Shown here: positions 46,360-56,662 of the stretch, one piece after another | Layout: the number at the start of each line of letters is the position of its first letter | How positions within the stretch are numbered: the first letter of the stretch is position 1 | Assembly: GCF_015240255.1 (NCBI RefSeq) | Contig: NZ_CP061205.1 | Coordinates: 3,892,501-3,956,500 of the forward strand | Direction: 5' to 3' | Source: Kordiimonas pumila | GTDB lineage: Bacteria > Pseudomonadota > Alphaproteobacteria > Sphingomonadales > Kordiimonadaceae | DNA: 64,000 nt | The notes under the pieces: generated by a model | The model's database searches: none | Told to the model about the DNA's origin: nothing | Seen by the model: only the letters and a program-made list of their open reading frames with translations | Made by a program: the position numbers and the translations under genes

Positions 46360-47775
46360 ATGATTCGCCCAACTACAGGCATAATTGCTAGCCCCCGAGA
46401 GATGTACTGGATCAATCCGCACATTGTTTTATGCCTAGCATTGCGCTATCATATTTTTGGGAGCTACTTTGAAGGGTCTGGTGCCGTGCGATTTATCTAT
46501 TTACTACTTTTAATATCACCCCTGCCCTTTGCAAGTGCTCGTCCTGTGTGGCAATATTTCTGGGTTGTCTTTATCGGGTTTTCTGGAATTATCTATGCGA
46601 TACGCTGGAAGTCACTGAATGGCGTCAAGCTTCCCAAAGTTTTTTACTTTCCGGTCGGCGCAACACTATTCCTTATTTCTTGGGGTATTCTACAAGTTCA
46701 ACTTAGGTGGTCAGTAACACCTCAACATACAATCACAACAATACTTTATTTCTCCTCACACTTAGTGTGGTTTTTCCTAATTTTCAAAAACTTCAAACGG
46801 CAATCCGATGTGCCAAAGTTCATACTGATGATTAGTTTGATTGTAACAGCTTACTGTGTGTATGGCCTCATTGTGTATTTTTCGGGGAATGGCTATGTGT
46901 TATGGTACGAGAGGCAGGCATCTTTTGGAGCATTAACATCTACTTTTGTAAACAGAAACAGTTTTGCCGCATATGCCGGTATTGGTGTTCAATGCATGCT
47001 GGCCTATATGCTCTGGACATACACACACAAGACAGAAATGCATGTAACTATAAAAGACAAAATCATTCAGTTTCTCACCCAAGACCTAACAAAAAATGTT
47101 ATGATTGCACTTTCGCTCATTATACTTCTGTCTGGCCTTTTTCTGACAGCCTCGCGTGCAGGAATTATGACCAGTCTGGCTGGTTCTTTACTCTTAATTA
47201 TGCTTTCAACCTTAAAAGCCACACCTAACCCCTCCGATGTCACAAAACGCAATAAGCATTACTTTTTTATAGCTAGCCTGACAGCCCTTGCGCTCCTCAC
47301 TTTTAATCTAAGCGGCGAACTTTTCAGTAACAGAATGAACACATTGAATTATAATGATATGCGGTTCCTAGCGTATCCTATTATGATGGACACCATTGCA
47401 GAAAACCCCATAAAAGGCATTGGCATCGGCACTTTTGTTGAGTATTTCTCTCAATACCGGCCCGAAGAGATGCCTCGGTATTTCAATAAGGGCCATAATG
47501 ATGTTCTTGAAATTATCATGACCGCAGGACTTTTTGCAGGAGGACTTTTTATCCTGTCTTTCCTATTCATTACGATATGGATGTTTTACAGTGCCTTTAA
47601 AAGTGTAGAGCATAAAATTTTCCTATTCCTTGGGGGTACAGTATCGATTCAGATGGGCCTTCACTCCCTTGTGGATTTTCCTCTCCAAATGCCAGCTATT
47701 TCCTACTTCTTCACCAGCATACTGGCAGCCTGCGCATTTATACTGGCTCGGGAACGCTCTAAACGCCCACTATAA
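46360..47775 (+). CDS. O-antigen ligase / Wzy-like polymerase family membrane protein
   Basis: The 471-residue protein has about eleven to twelve membrane segments and a large periplasmic loop. FVNRNSFAAYAGIG, TASRAGIMTSL and GHNDVLEIIM are the conserved points of the O-antigen ligase (PF04932-type) family. Members transfer or polymerise undecaprenyl-linked glycans in the periplasm. It is the only rightward gene of the glycan block; the separate Wzy-like gene at 54142 suggests this one is the ligase or a second polymerase. Start codon choice is uncertain, with another ATG 14 codons in. Confidence 0.8.
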   Translation: MIRPTTGIIASPREMYWINPHIVLCLALRYHIFGSYFEGSGAVRFIYLLLLISPLPFASARPVWQYFWVVFIGFSGIIYAIRWKSLNGVKLPKVFYFPVGATLFLISWGILQVQLRWSVTPQHTITTILYFSSHLVWFFLIFKNFKRQSDVPKFILMISLIVTAYCVYGLIVYFSGNGYVLWYERQASFGALTSTFVNRNSFAAYAGIGVQCMLAYMLWTYTHKTEMHVTIKDKIIQFLTQDLTKNVMIALSLIILLSGLFLTASRAGIMTSLAGSLLLIMLSTLKATPNPSDVTKRNKHYFFIASLTALALLTFNLSGELFSNRMNTLNYNDMRFLAYPIMMDTIAENPIKGIGIGTFVEYFSQYRPEEMPRYFNKGHNDVLEIIMTAGLFAGGLFILSFLFITIWMFYSAFKSVEHKIFLFLGGTVSIQMGLHSLVDFPLQMPAISYFFTSILAACAFILARERSKRPL

Positions 47776-47786
47776 ACGGCACTACT

Positions 47787-48143
47787 TTTGAAACCCTCTA
47801 TAAATGGGGGTATTACCAGACCATCAAGACGCAATCGGGCACCCACCGCGCAACAAGCCGCTATCGCAACAAGGCAAACCTGCCAGCTAAGCTGCAATTT
47901 ATCATCTACAAGACCAAGCATGGCTGCCATGATGGTACAGACACTCACCCCAACCATGCGTGAACTGGCATCAAATAAATAGTGATTCAGGAGCATGAAT
48001 ACAGAAAGGACACCAAGCATGAGCGCCCCAACGAGCGGCGCTGGTAACTTATGGATTTTATGACCCTCTTTATCAGGGTCGTCCATAACGCCAAGAAGTT
48101 CACCGAAATAACGAGCATTTAGCGCAATGGCTAGTACCGTCAT
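47787..48143 (-). pseudogene. WecA/MraY-type sugar-phosphate transferase, N-terminal fragment
   Basis: About 119 codons match the start of polyprenyl-phosphate HexNAc-1-phosphate transferases: MDDPDKEGHKIHKLPAPLVGA is the conserved cytoplasmic loop and GLVDDKLQLSW carries the DD pair. The frame continues only into sequence antisense to the ligase gene end, so four fifths of the normal length is missing. It cannot be a working initiating transferase. The 48144-48237 gap holds nothing else. Confidence 0.7.
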
Positions 48144-48237
48144 AATACCGAGTAAGCTATAATCAGGCTCATAGAATATCTCTAAACTTTATGCAATTTA
48201 CATCTATATACACAAAAATCAGGCCATTATCAGTATG

Positions 48238-49212
48238 TTAATAATCTCTTAAACTAGAAAGCTTTTGAGAAAGAAACCAATTGTAGACACTTTTAATGCC
48301 CTCCTCCAACTCAATAGATGCCGCCCAGCCCAACCGCGCTAATCGACTGACATCCATCAGCTTTCGCATCGTACCATCTGGCTTAGATGTATCAAACTTC
48401 AAATTACCTTTAAAGTTGGTAACACGAGCCACAGTTTCAGCGAGTTCCCGAATAGTCACATCTGTTCCACTACCCACATTTATATGGCTACACATTGGTT
48501 TGGTTTCTCTTGAATAGGCCTCATAGTCCAAGTCGAGCACAAATAGTGATGCGGCTGCCATGTCGTCCACATGTAAAAACTCTCGCTTTGGTTTCCCTGA
48601 GCCCCAGATAATTACCTCATCTCGCCCTTCCTGTACTGCTTCATGAAAACGCCGGATCAACGCCGGAAGAACATGTGAGTTCTCAGAGTGAAAATTGTCG
48701 CCCGGACCATAAAGGTTGGTCGGCATAACCGAACGGAAGTCTGTTCCATGTTGCCTATTATAGCTCTCACCAAGTTTAATGCCTGCAATTTTAGCTATTG
48801 CATATGGTTCATTCGTTGGTTCCAAGATACCGGTCAGAAGCACATCTTCACTCATAGGCTGGCTTGCCTGCTTAGGATAAATACAAGAAGAGCCCAACTG
48901 AAGTAACTTTTTCACTCCCGCTTTATATGCCGCGTGGATGACATTGCACTCTATAATCAGATTATCATAAATAAAATCAGCTGGATACGTATTGTTAGCA
49001 TGAATACCTCCAACTTTAGCAGCCGCCAGAATCACTACATCAGGCTTCTCTTGAGCCATGAAAGCATGAACCTTCACCTGATCTCTAAGGTCAAGTTCCG
49101 TAGAAGGCCGCGTAATCAACTCCAGAGCTTCTCCTGCTTTTTTACGAGCTTCAAGCAGTCGTAGAATCGCCCCGCCGACCATTCCATGATGGCCTGCGAC
49201 ATAAACCCTCAT
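48238..49212 (-). CDS. fcl: GDP-L-fucose synthase
   Basis: This 324-residue short-chain dehydrogenase starts with [10 protein letters not shown] and has the catalytic YAIAKIAG (Tyr-x3-Lys) plus SSCIYPK and NLYGPGDNF, all typical of Fcl/WcaG. It converts GDP-4-keto-6-deoxy-D-mannose to GDP-L-fucose with NADPH. The start overlaps the gmd stop (TGATG), so the two consecutive pathway steps are coupled. L-fucose, or a sugar derived from the same intermediate, should occur in the glycan. Confidence 0.94.
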   Translation of the reverse strand: MRVYVAGHHGMVGGAILRLLEARKKAGEALELITRPSTELDLRDQVKVHAFMAQEKPDVVILAAAKVGGIHANNTYPADFIYDNLIIECNVIHAAYKAGVKKLLQLGSSCIYPKQASQPMSEDVLLTGILEPTNEPYAIAKIAGIKLGESYNRQHGTDFRSVMPTNLYGPGDNFHSENSHVLPALIRRFHEAVQEGRDEVIIWGSGKPKREFLHVDDMAAASLFVLDLDYEAYSRETKPMCSHINVGSGTDVTIRELAETVARVTNFKGNLKFDTSKPDGTMRKLMDVSRLARLGWAASIELEEGIKSVYNWFLSQKLSSLRDY

Positions 49213-50333
49213 CACCCATTCTCCAAAGGCACAGGCAGTTCAAGCCCATGCTCTTTCAGAAGGGCATAACGTTTGGCAGCTTTGAGGTCGTCAGCCACCA
49301 TCTCGGCGCACATCTGGCGCGCAGTAATTTCTGCTTCCCAGCCAAGCTTAGCCTTTGCTTTCGTGGAGTCTCCCAGCAGAGTTTCAACCTCTGCTGGGCG
49401 AAAATATAGAGGATCAATCCGCATAATCACATCACCACACTTAACTTTTGGTGCATTATCACCTTCTACTGCTGTTACAGTTGCAACCTCATCAACACCT
49501 TCACCAGAAAACACTAATGTTATTCCAAGCTCTGCAGCTGTCCATATGATAAATTGTCGAACCGAATACTGCACACCAGTAGCAATTACAAAATCCTCGG
49601 CTTCCTCTTGCTGGAGCATCATCCATTGCATACGCACATAATCTTTAGCATGTCCCCAATCACGCAAGGCATTGATATTACCCATGAAGATGCACCTTTC
49701 TAACCCCTGAGCAATATTAGCAAGACCACGTGTAATTTTACGTGTTACAAATGTTTCACCACGACGGGGGCTTTCGTGGTTAAAGAGGATGCCGTTACAG
49801 GCATACATTCCGTATGCCTCTCGGTAATTTACTGTAATCCAATAAGAATACAGCTTTGCCACTGCATAAGGCGAGCGAGGATGAAAGGGAGTTTTCTCCG
49901 TTTGCGGAGTCTCCTGCACAAGGCCATATAGCTCTGAAGTTGATGCTTGATAAAATCTTGTCTTCTTTTCCAAACCCAGAAAGCGAATAGCCTCTAACAT
50001 ACGAAGAGTACCAACACCGTCCGTATCAGCGGTGTACTCGGGGGCTTCAAAACTCACGGCCACATGCGACTGCGCCCCAAGATTATACACTTCGTCAGGC
50101 TCTACCTTACTGATGATGCGGGTGAGGTTAGAAGTGTCTGTTAAGTCCCCATAGTGCAGTTTAAGTTGTTGGCTTGATGTGTGAGGGTCTTGATAAATAT
50201 GGTCAATCCTCTGCGTATTGAACAGGGAAGCACGACGCTTGATACCATGAACTTCATACCCTTTAGCAAGGAGTAACTCTGCCAGATACGACCCGTCCTG
50301 ACCAGTAACCCCTGTGATCAAAGCTTTTTTCAT
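49212..50333 (-). CDS. gmd: GDP-mannose 4,6-dehydratase
   Basis: The 373-residue protein has the NAD motif [21 protein letters not shown] with the active-site Thr/Glu, and [10 protein letters not shown] (Tyr-x3-Lys). These identify Gmd with high certainty. It makes GDP-4-keto-6-deoxy-D-mannose, the substrate of the following fcl product. The C-terminal region ([18 protein letters not shown]) is complete. Confidence 0.95.
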   Translation of the reverse strand: MKKALITGVTGQDGSYLAELLLAKGYEVHGIKRRASLFNTQRIDHIYQDPHTSSQQLKLHYGDLTDTSNLTRIISKVEPDEVYNLGAQSHVAVSFEAPEYTADTDGVGTLRMLEAIRFLGLEKKTRFYQASTSELYGLVQETPQTEKTPFHPRSPYAVAKLYSYWITVNYREAYGMYACNGILFNHESPRRGETFVTRKITRGLANIAQGLERCIFMGNINALRDWGHAKDYVRMQWMMLQQEEAEDFVIATGVQYSVRQFIIWTAAELGITLVFSGEGVDEVATVTAVEGDNAPKVKCGDVIMRIDPLYFRPAEVETLLGDSTKAKAKLGWEAEITARQMCAEMVADDLKAAKRYALLKEHGLELPVPLENG

Positions 50334-50342
50334 AACAACACA

Positions 50343-51101
50343 TTAACCTTTGTTTATAAATTGCCCAAGCTTGGACAAGTTCTTTCTTATCAACGCCCCG
50401 GTGCCCCCCATACCATTAGAGCGTAAAGCGTGGTAATCCTCCTGGCTTTTCTGGATAATGTGCTTCAGGGACCGATTACTTACCCCCCCAACTCTCATTT
50501 TAACCATAACGCGGGGCAAATATGCCATGCGTATTCCACCATGCCCCATGTACCGTAGCATCGCATCGTAATCTGCCGCTATACGATAAGACGTATCATA
50601 GAGACCAAATTTTTCAAACACTTCACGTCTTAAATAAACAGTAGGATGGGGCGGCATCCAACCCTTTCTGAGCCTTTGGGGATTGTAAGGTCCTGATGTC
50701 CAGTGCCGGATTACTCGGTTGGTATTATCAGCAGCAACATACTGGAGGTCGCCATACACACCATCAACGTCTGGGTTTCCTAATATTTTTGCAACATCTT
50801 CAATAATATCATCAGCTGCAAAAATATCATCAGAATGCATAAGTCCTATAACATCCCCTGATGCACGTTTAATTCCTCTATTAATAGCATCATAAATGCC
50901 TTTATCAGAACAACTCTGAATATTCGTTTTTGAGTTTGCTTTGCCGTTTATAATATCAATTGTACCATCCGTTGAGCCACCATCTTGGATAACATGATCA
51001 ATGCTATGATTATATGTCTGTGACTGAACCGTCTCTAACGCCTCACCAATAGTATTTACTCGATTAAAAGCTGCCGTTATGATGGAGATTTGAATAGACA
51101 T
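50343..51101 (-). CDS. Glycosyltransferase family 2 (WcaA-like)
   Basis: I start at the ATG at 51099-51101, just before SIQISIITAAFNR (252 residues); the open frame extends upstream into the carbamoyltransferase gene. The GT-A fold is shown by the nucleotide-binding start, QDGGSTDGT and the metal-binding LMHSDDIFA (DxD-like). It adds one sugar to the growing lipid-linked repeat at the cytoplasmic face. Being next to gmd/fcl it may use GDP-fucose, but this is a guess. Confidence 0.86.
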   Translation of the reverse strand: MSIQISIITAAFNRVNTIGEALETVQSQTYNHSIDHVIQDGGSTDGTIDIINGKANSKTNIQSCSDKGIYDAINRGIKRASGDVIGLMHSDDIFAADDIIEDVAKILGNPDVDGVYGDLQYVAADNTNRVIRHWTSGPYNPQRLRKGWMPPHPTVYLRREVFEKFGLYDTSYRIAADYDAMLRYMGHGGIRMAYLPRVMVKMRVGGVSNRSLKHIIQKSQEDYHALRSNGMGGTGALIRKNLSKLGQFINKG

Positions 51102-51136
51102 AATTAGTACCAAAGCTAATAGGCAAACAAACGAAC

Positions 51137-52900
51137 TTAACGTATTTCTCGAGTATATGTAGGTTTCCATAGAATGGACGTCCCCAATACTAGAACATCC
51201 ATATCTGTGCGGTCAAAGCATGCTATTGCTTGTTCTGGGGTATCTACGACTGGTTCGTTTTCATTAAAGCTTGTATTTAAAACGATTCCATACCCAGTCC
51301 TATCTTTCAACGCCCTAATAAGCTTATAGTATTTTGGATTGTTTTCTTCATCGACACTTTGCAGCCGCCCTGTGCCATCTACATGAGTTACAGCAGGAAA
51401 CAGCTCACGCCACTCTGGCTTAAATTTTACCACGTGCATCATAAATGGACTTTCTATATCCTGTTCAAAGAAACGACCAACCTCTTCCCTAAGAACAGAG
51501 GGGGCAAAAGGCCGAAAAGATTCACGCTTCTTAATTTTCTTGTTAATAGTGTCCTTCATACCCTTAATAGCAGGGTTCGCTAATATTGATCGATTTCCCA
51601 ACGCCCGAGGGCCCCACTCACTTCTACCTTGGTACCAGCCCAAAACTGCCCCTTTAGCAATATAATCCGCTGAAATACTAATTGCCTCATCATCATTTTG
51701 ACACTCATATACCTGATACCCTGAAGCTTCAGCTGCCTTGGATATCCGTGCTTGCGAATACTCAGGGCCCCAGAATCCATGTTTCATGTGGAAACGCTCC
51801 GCACGACCAAGCCCCATATGCCAGCATGCATAAGCGGCACCAATAGCGGTACCATCATCAGAAGCAGCACACTGCAAGTACATTTTATCAATATCAAAGT
51901 CGCGATACATGCGAGCATTCATAACACCATTAAGAGCACACCCTCCAGCCATTGACAAGTTTTTAAGTGGTACATGTTTCTCCAATGTTTTTAGGCAGTT
52001 AGATGCAGCGCGTTCAAAATGCACTTGGGTTGATTTTGCAATATTCTTCTCACGTTGACTAATTTCCAATTGCCTATCTCTTTGATCGCCTAAAAGCCTA
52101 ACCACTTTTTCAGAGAACAAGCGGCCAAGCTTCATCTGCCCATCATCTCCCAATTGCGCCTCACTCAAAGCACGATGAATCGTGAAATAGCTACGATCCA
52201 GCCTGAACCAGTCCAAATTTTCAATAGACACAATTTTATGCATTTCTTCAGCAAAAGTGTCTTCTCCATATGGGGCCAAGCCCATAACCTTATATTCTTC
52301 GCCGAACAAATCAAACCCAATCAATTGGCACATCGCCGAGTAAAAGTGCCCCAATGAGTCCGGCACACGAACACGATCTAATATCTTAATTTCAGGGCCT
52401 TCGCACCTAGCTGCCATTGCTGATGCAAAATCACCGGACCCGTCATAAGAGAAGCCTGCTGAACCATCAAAGCCTGAGAGGTAATATGCACTAGCAATAT
52501 GAGCGAGGTGATGTTCTACATTATAGATTTTGTATTTCATCTTAGCCGGGTCTTCATCGCAAATATAAGGCAAACTTTTGAGCGTAATTGCCGTTTCTTT
52601 TTGTCTGTTTAAAAAACGTGCCGCGGCCTCAACACCTACCTTGGGATTCGACAAGGCATAAGCGACTTTTGACTTAATATTCGCCCCAGACGCGTGTGCG
52701 AGGGCTATATGAGTAATGTCGGCCAATTTGATCCCTGCATCTTGCAAAAGCCAACGGATTGCATTTTCAGGGAACGCCATCGTATGCTTGTTACGCGCAC
52801 CAAGCCGCTCTTCGGCCACCGCCCCATGCAGTTTACCATCTATGACAAGGCACGCTGAAGAATCTGGGTGGAAGGCATTAAGGCCTAGAATTGCTGACAT
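51137..52900 (-). CDS. NodU/CmcH-family carbamoyltransferase
   Basis: The 587-residue protein has the N-terminal Kae1-like domain of this family (GLNAFHPDSSACLVIDG; VEHHLAHIASAYYLSGFDG with metal-binding His) and a C-terminal domain with WGPRALGNRSILANP. These enzymes carbamoylate hydroxyls using carbamoyl phosphate, with ATP in the case of TobZ. In a glycan cluster it should decorate a sugar of the repeat unit. It overlaps the upstream extension of the GT2 frame but not its chosen start. Confidence 0.9.
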   Translation of the reverse strand: MSAILGLNAFHPDSSACLVIDGKLHGAVAEERLGARNKHTMAFPENAIRWLLQDAGIKLADITHIALAHASGANIKSKVAYALSNPKVGVEAAARFLNRQKETAITLKSLPYICDEDPAKMKYKIYNVEHHLAHIASAYYLSGFDGSAGFSYDGSGDFASAMAARCEGPEIKILDRVRVPDSLGHFYSAMCQLIGFDLFGEEYKVMGLAPYGEDTFAEEMHKIVSIENLDWFRLDRSYFTIHRALSEAQLGDDGQMKLGRLFSEKVVRLLGDQRDRQLEISQREKNIAKSTQVHFERAASNCLKTLEKHVPLKNLSMAGGCALNGVMNARMYRDFDIDKMYLQCAASDDGTAIGAAYACWHMGLGRAERFHMKHGFWGPEYSQARISKAAEASGYQVYECQNDDEAISISADYIAKGAVLGWYQGRSEWGPRALGNRSILANPAIKGMKDTINKKIKKRESFRPFAPSVLREEVGRFFEQDIESPFMMHVVKFKPEWRELFPAVTHVDGTGRLQSVDEENNPKYYKLIRALKDRTGYGIVLNTSFNENEPVVDTPEQAIACFDRTDMDVLVLGTSILWKPTYTREIR

Positions 52901-52977
52901 TTCATATCCTTTAAAATTAAAAATACATACAGGACATATTCGGAACGATTATCATTATGTAGTACGATAATAACCCC

Positions 52978-54129
52978 TTAGTATCTTTCAAGAACTTGTT
53001 GATATGCTATCATGGTCGCCTTGGCAATATTATCTGGTGAAAACGATCTTATTGCAATTTCACGAGCTTGCTTACCACACTTCTCGCGCAGGTAGGCATC
53101 GCTTGCAAGCTGTGTAATTTTCTCCGCCATTGTTTCATGATCTCCGACCGGCATTATGAAACCGGCCTTGCCGTCCAGCACATGGCGGGCAACATCACCT
53201 ACATTGGTTGACACAACGGGCTTAGCCATCGCCATCGCCTCCCATACGGCCACCGGGGATGACTCTGCGTTGGAGCTGCAAACATATATGTCGCAGCGCC
53301 GCAAGATAGCCCGAACATCATCGCGGGCACCACAAAACTGAATAGATCCGGCGTCAAGTTCGCCCGCTAACCGCTTGAGACGTTCTAAGTAGACCTGCTG
53401 GCCCTTACTTATTTGGCCGATGACCAGGAAACGTACTGTTTTAGTCGCTGAGGCCTTGTGCAGTAATGCGGCCGCGCGGATCAAGGTTTCCAACCCCTTT
53501 ACAGGGCTTACGTTTGCAATTGTTCCGATGACCAGCTCGTTACCCAGACTTTCCAGAAATTCCTGATCTTCGGTAGTGTCAATTTGTGCGGACGGAGAGA
53601 AGTATTCCGGATCGACAAGGGATGATATTATGTGCCCAGGCTTACCCTGAGGGTATAAGTCCCGGTAATAGTCATACGATCGGTGCGAGGCGAAAATAAA
53701 GCCGCTCGCCAGGCTTGAGGCAAACCTAAACAGCCACCGGACAAAGCCAGGGGCAAAGGTGTCATTCAGGTGCCATACAACAGGTGTGCCAGTAAGCCGT
53801 GCGGCAATGACCCCTTTATACTGCCAACTTCCGCCAGATGCATGCACAAGATCAACCTTCTTGCGTTGCAAGAACCAAGCTAGGTGTATAATCTCAAATG
53901 GAGATAGCAACAGATAGCCAATAGCTGGAAACAATTCTTTCGTGAGCCTAGAAAGAGGAAGTTGGCGATAGGAAATATTATGCTGCTCACAAAGTGTGCT
54001 GAAGGCATCCGAGTTTGCTTTTGGCATGACGATGAGCGTATCAATATCTCGAATTGCCGCAGCCACACGCACCATTCGAATTTGCGGGCCACCTACCTTA
54101 CCTTCTTCAATGATATTCGCGACGCGCAT
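52978..54129 (-). CDS. Glycosyltransferase family 4
   Basis: Starting at the ATG at 54127-54129 (GGAG eight bases before) gives 383 residues. Two Rossmann-like halves are visible: the acceptor half with EEGKVGGPQIR and HASGGSW, and the nucleotide-sugar half with ISPVKGLETLIRAA and CSSNAESSPVAVWEAMAMAKP (the GT-B EX7E region). It is a retaining GT-B enzyme of the GT4 type acting on the lipid-linked oligosaccharide. Confidence 0.88.
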   Translation of the reverse strand: MRVANIIEEGKVGGPQIRMVRVAAAIRDIDTLIVMPKANSDAFSTLCEQHNISYRQLPLSRLTKELFPAIGYLLLSPFEIIHLAWFLQRKKVDLVHASGGSWQYKGVIAARLTGTPVVWHLNDTFAPGFVRWLFRFASSLASGFIFASHRSYDYYRDLYPQGKPGHIISSLVDPEYFSPSAQIDTTEDQEFLESLGNELVIGTIANVSPVKGLETLIRAAALLHKASATKTVRFLVIGQISKGQQVYLERLKRLAGELDAGSIQFCGARDDVRAILRRCDIYVCSSNAESSPVAVWEAMAMAKPVVSTNVGDVARHVLDGKAGFIMPVGDHETMAEKITQLASDAYLREKCGKQAREIAIRSFSPDNIAKATMIAYQQVLERY

Positions 54130-54141
54130 GCTGGACAACTC

Positions 54142-55383
54142 CTATTTAGCAGCATATTGGCGGAAGAAGGCAACGCGTATAATGCTGTGAAGAATAATTA
54201 TGGTCACGGTCAATTTGATCAAAGCTATTGGTGAATACCAGAGAGTCGTGGAAAGAGTTAACACAAAACCAGCTGCAAGCATTGAAGCAAGTGTACCACC
54301 TGACACCGAAATAGTCCGAAGGTATGCATCACAACGTTTACAAATATAGCCCAAAATCACCCCTCCCAAGATGACCCCTACAGTACCAAAGTTCCAGTAT
54401 AATGTATTTGCTAGATGCATCCCACCATTATACTGATAGCCGTAGTCTTGATAGATTTCACTCTCATAGCGACCATCTAACCACCATACAATCGGAACCT
54501 TATCCAAGTTATTTAAATCACCACTATTAATCAAGTCAATTACTCCCATGGATCCAACGAAAACATTAGAAGCCCCTCCCGGTAAAGAGAAGAAAGTATT
54601 TATGTTATCGATGCCCCCATTAGATAAATAGTTAAAAACTCCAACTGTACGAGAAATGCCGACAAACCAAAGAAGGAAAGCAGCTATCGCCAATCCAAGC
54701 ATTTGGCGTATAGTAAAATGTGTATTGCCCATTGAGTACACTAGTATGATAATGACACTTATTGTGAGCGTTCGCCTTGACATGAGAAATGATAATGCAA
54801 TGATCAGAAGATACATTATCAAAATTGCCCGTCTGCGCTTATCCCCGCGTACATAATTCAAAAATACAGCGGCAAAGATGTTAAAAATTTGATGCACTGT
54901 TGAGCTGAAAAGCTGATCTTCACTCTTAATTGTGCCGTAATCATTAAAAAGTATGGTGTGAGCCTCTAGAAATTTGAATAAAAGAGAGAAAATTATAATG
55001 AAAAGTACCGTAGTGCTAGTTAAGGTAAACTTGATCTTTTGCTGATTACCTATTTTAACAAGTGCGCTTGCAAAGTGAGAGCCTATATAAAAAGCAGAAC
55101 AAAAAATACTTATTAAAATAACTGCAGCGACCTTTAGTACAGGTCTAGCTTGAAGGTCATAATTTAACATCGTAAAGTAATCGAAGCCCAATAAGCTTGA
55201 TAGCCATGGCGTTAACATAGGAAATGCAGCTAAACCGAGTGCTACACCCACAAGGTCCAGCCTGAAATATAATAACTGACGAATTATAATCCAAGTAAAA
55301 AACAATATAGGCAACACAGTTAAAGCTTGATAGCCTACCACTTTTTGGCCCCAAACAGCAACTTCGTATATCAAACTGTTCAT
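54142..55383 (-). CDS. wzy: Wzy-like O-antigen/EPS polymerase
   Basis: This 413-residue protein has about eleven hydrophobic segments and one long periplasmic loop (about residues 265-325, with WWLDGRYESEIYQDYGYQYNGG). Sequence conservation is low, as is usual for Wzy; the call rests on topology, the loop and its place next to Wzx and glycosyltransferases. It would join repeat units at the periplasmic face. Codon usage is visibly AT-rich. Confidence 0.72.
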   Translation of the reverse strand: MNSLIYEVAVWGQKVVGYQALTVLPILFFTWIIIRQLLYFRLDLVGVALGLAAFPMLTPWLSSLLGFDYFTMLNYDLQARPVLKVAAVILISIFCSAFYIGSHFASALVKIGNQQKIKFTLTSTTVLFIIIFSLLFKFLEAHTILFNDYGTIKSEDQLFSSTVHQIFNIFAAVFLNYVRGDKRRRAILIMYLLIIALSFLMSRRTLTISVIIILVYSMGNTHFTIRQMLGLAIAAFLLWFVGISRTVGVFNYLSNGGIDNINTFFSLPGGASNVFVGSMGVIDLINSGDLNNLDKVPIVWWLDGRYESEIYQDYGYQYNGGMHLANTLYWNFGTVGVILGGVILGYICKRCDAYLRTISVSGGTLASMLAAGFVLTLSTTLWYSPIALIKLTVTIIILHSIIRVAFFRQYAAK

Positions 55384-55387
55384 CTAA

Positions 55388-56662
55388 TTACTCACCTAGA
55401 TGACTTGCACGTGCAAAAATTGTGAATATGCGTGTTACAGAAATTATCGCATAAACGATTGTGAACCCGATAGCTCCAAATAACATTGCAAAAAGTGGAA
55501 AAAGAATTAAGCCAAGCCCAAGAAAAGCTAAATTGATTTTCATTGCCGATCTCTCTAAGCCCCCTAAACTTATCAACATGCAGTATGGAAAGAAAATTAC
55601 CACGACGAAATTTGCTATTGCCATAAGTCTAAGATAGGGCGCTGACTCAATGTAGCCATCACCTAAAAAGGTTAAACTAATCTCAGGGAAAAAAGTAAAA
55701 ACCATAAGAGGAGGAAAAGCTATAAGGCCACCCAAAAGCATAGATAGCCTCATTGTCTTTCTTAAAGCTAGAAAATCAGCTTTAGTAATCTGATGAACAA
55801 TTTGAGCCCCAATAAAAGAATTTATTACCACTCCGGGAAAACTTACAATTACTGCAAGTCGCTCTGCTGCACGAAGAAGACCTAACTGTGTATTGTCAAT
55901 GAAAGGAGCCGCTATTACAAAAGCCCCGCTCTGTAACAAGAAAGTTGACAACGCCACAAGCATAAGATCCAAGTCACCGCTCCACGAAGCTTTATTTGCT
56001 ACTCGCTTATTGGCTTCAGGAACAGTTCTGTTAGTGAGTAATAATTTGGCCACTATCGAAACAAACCCTAGTGCAGCAATAAAACATACCAATATGTTAA
56101 CACTAGAATTCATCCAATCTAAAATTAGCAAGCTGGCAATAATAATACCTGCCGCGGCCGAGACACCTCCAATTTCAAAGAACGGTGACACCCAAGGTAA
56201 CCCCAAGCCTTTAAAGTAGCCGGAAACTAATGCAAGCCAAGTAAACATTGGCAATGCTACGGCAAAGGCGACACCACTACCAGGCAAGGCCTCCCCAAAT
56301 AAAGTCGTGGTTAATAGCAAAGAACCAATAATTGACAATATTAAAGTTGGCCAGAGACACTTTCTAAGTGCAAATTGAAGGTAACTAAGGGTGCAGATAT
56401 GGCTTCCACTAGTAATGTTCTGCGCAATTACTCGAATAAGCACAAAGTCAAGGCCTCGCCTTGACACTATTGAAAACGCCCCCAGCAGACTGATAAAAAG
56501 TGCAAATTGACCTAATACTGAAGGACTGCTAGTATGGGCAATTAAAAATGTAAGTACTGAGCTCCCAAGGGCAGCAATGACACGCGTAGCAAAGGTTATG
56601 ATCAAACGTACAACTTGCCCAGCATCATAGTTAAGTAAACGTTTTACTAAGTCTGTATTCAT
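55388..56662 (-). CDS. wzx: Wzx-type flippase (MOP superfamily)
   Basis: The 424-residue protein has about twelve membrane segments in the MATE/MOP arrangement, with an N-terminal cytoplasmic amphipathic start and the typical polar residues in the first helices. It moves undecaprenyl-PP-linked repeat units to the periplasmic side. It overlaps the acyltransferase gene by four bases (ATGA) and ends four bases before wzy. Confidence 0.82.
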   Translation of the reverse strand: MNTDLVKRLLNYDAGQVVRLIITFATRVIAALGSSVLTFLIAHTSSPSVLGQFALFISLLGAFSIVSRRGLDFVLIRVIAQNITSGSHICTLSYLQFALRKCLWPTLILSIIGSLLLTTTLFGEALPGSGVAFAVALPMFTWLALVSGYFKGLGLPWVSPFFEIGGVSAAAGIIIASLLILDWMNSSVNILVCFIAALGFVSIVAKLLLTNRTVPEANKRVANKASWSGDLDLMLVALSTFLLQSGAFVIAAPFIDNTQLGLLRAAERLAVIVSFPGVVINSFIGAQIVHQITKADFLALRKTMRLSMLLGGLIAFPPLMVFTFFPEISLTFLGDGYIESAPYLRLMAIANFVVVIFFPYCMLISLGGLERSAMKINLAFLGLGLILFPLFAMLFGAIGFTIVYAIISVTRIFTIFARASHLGE

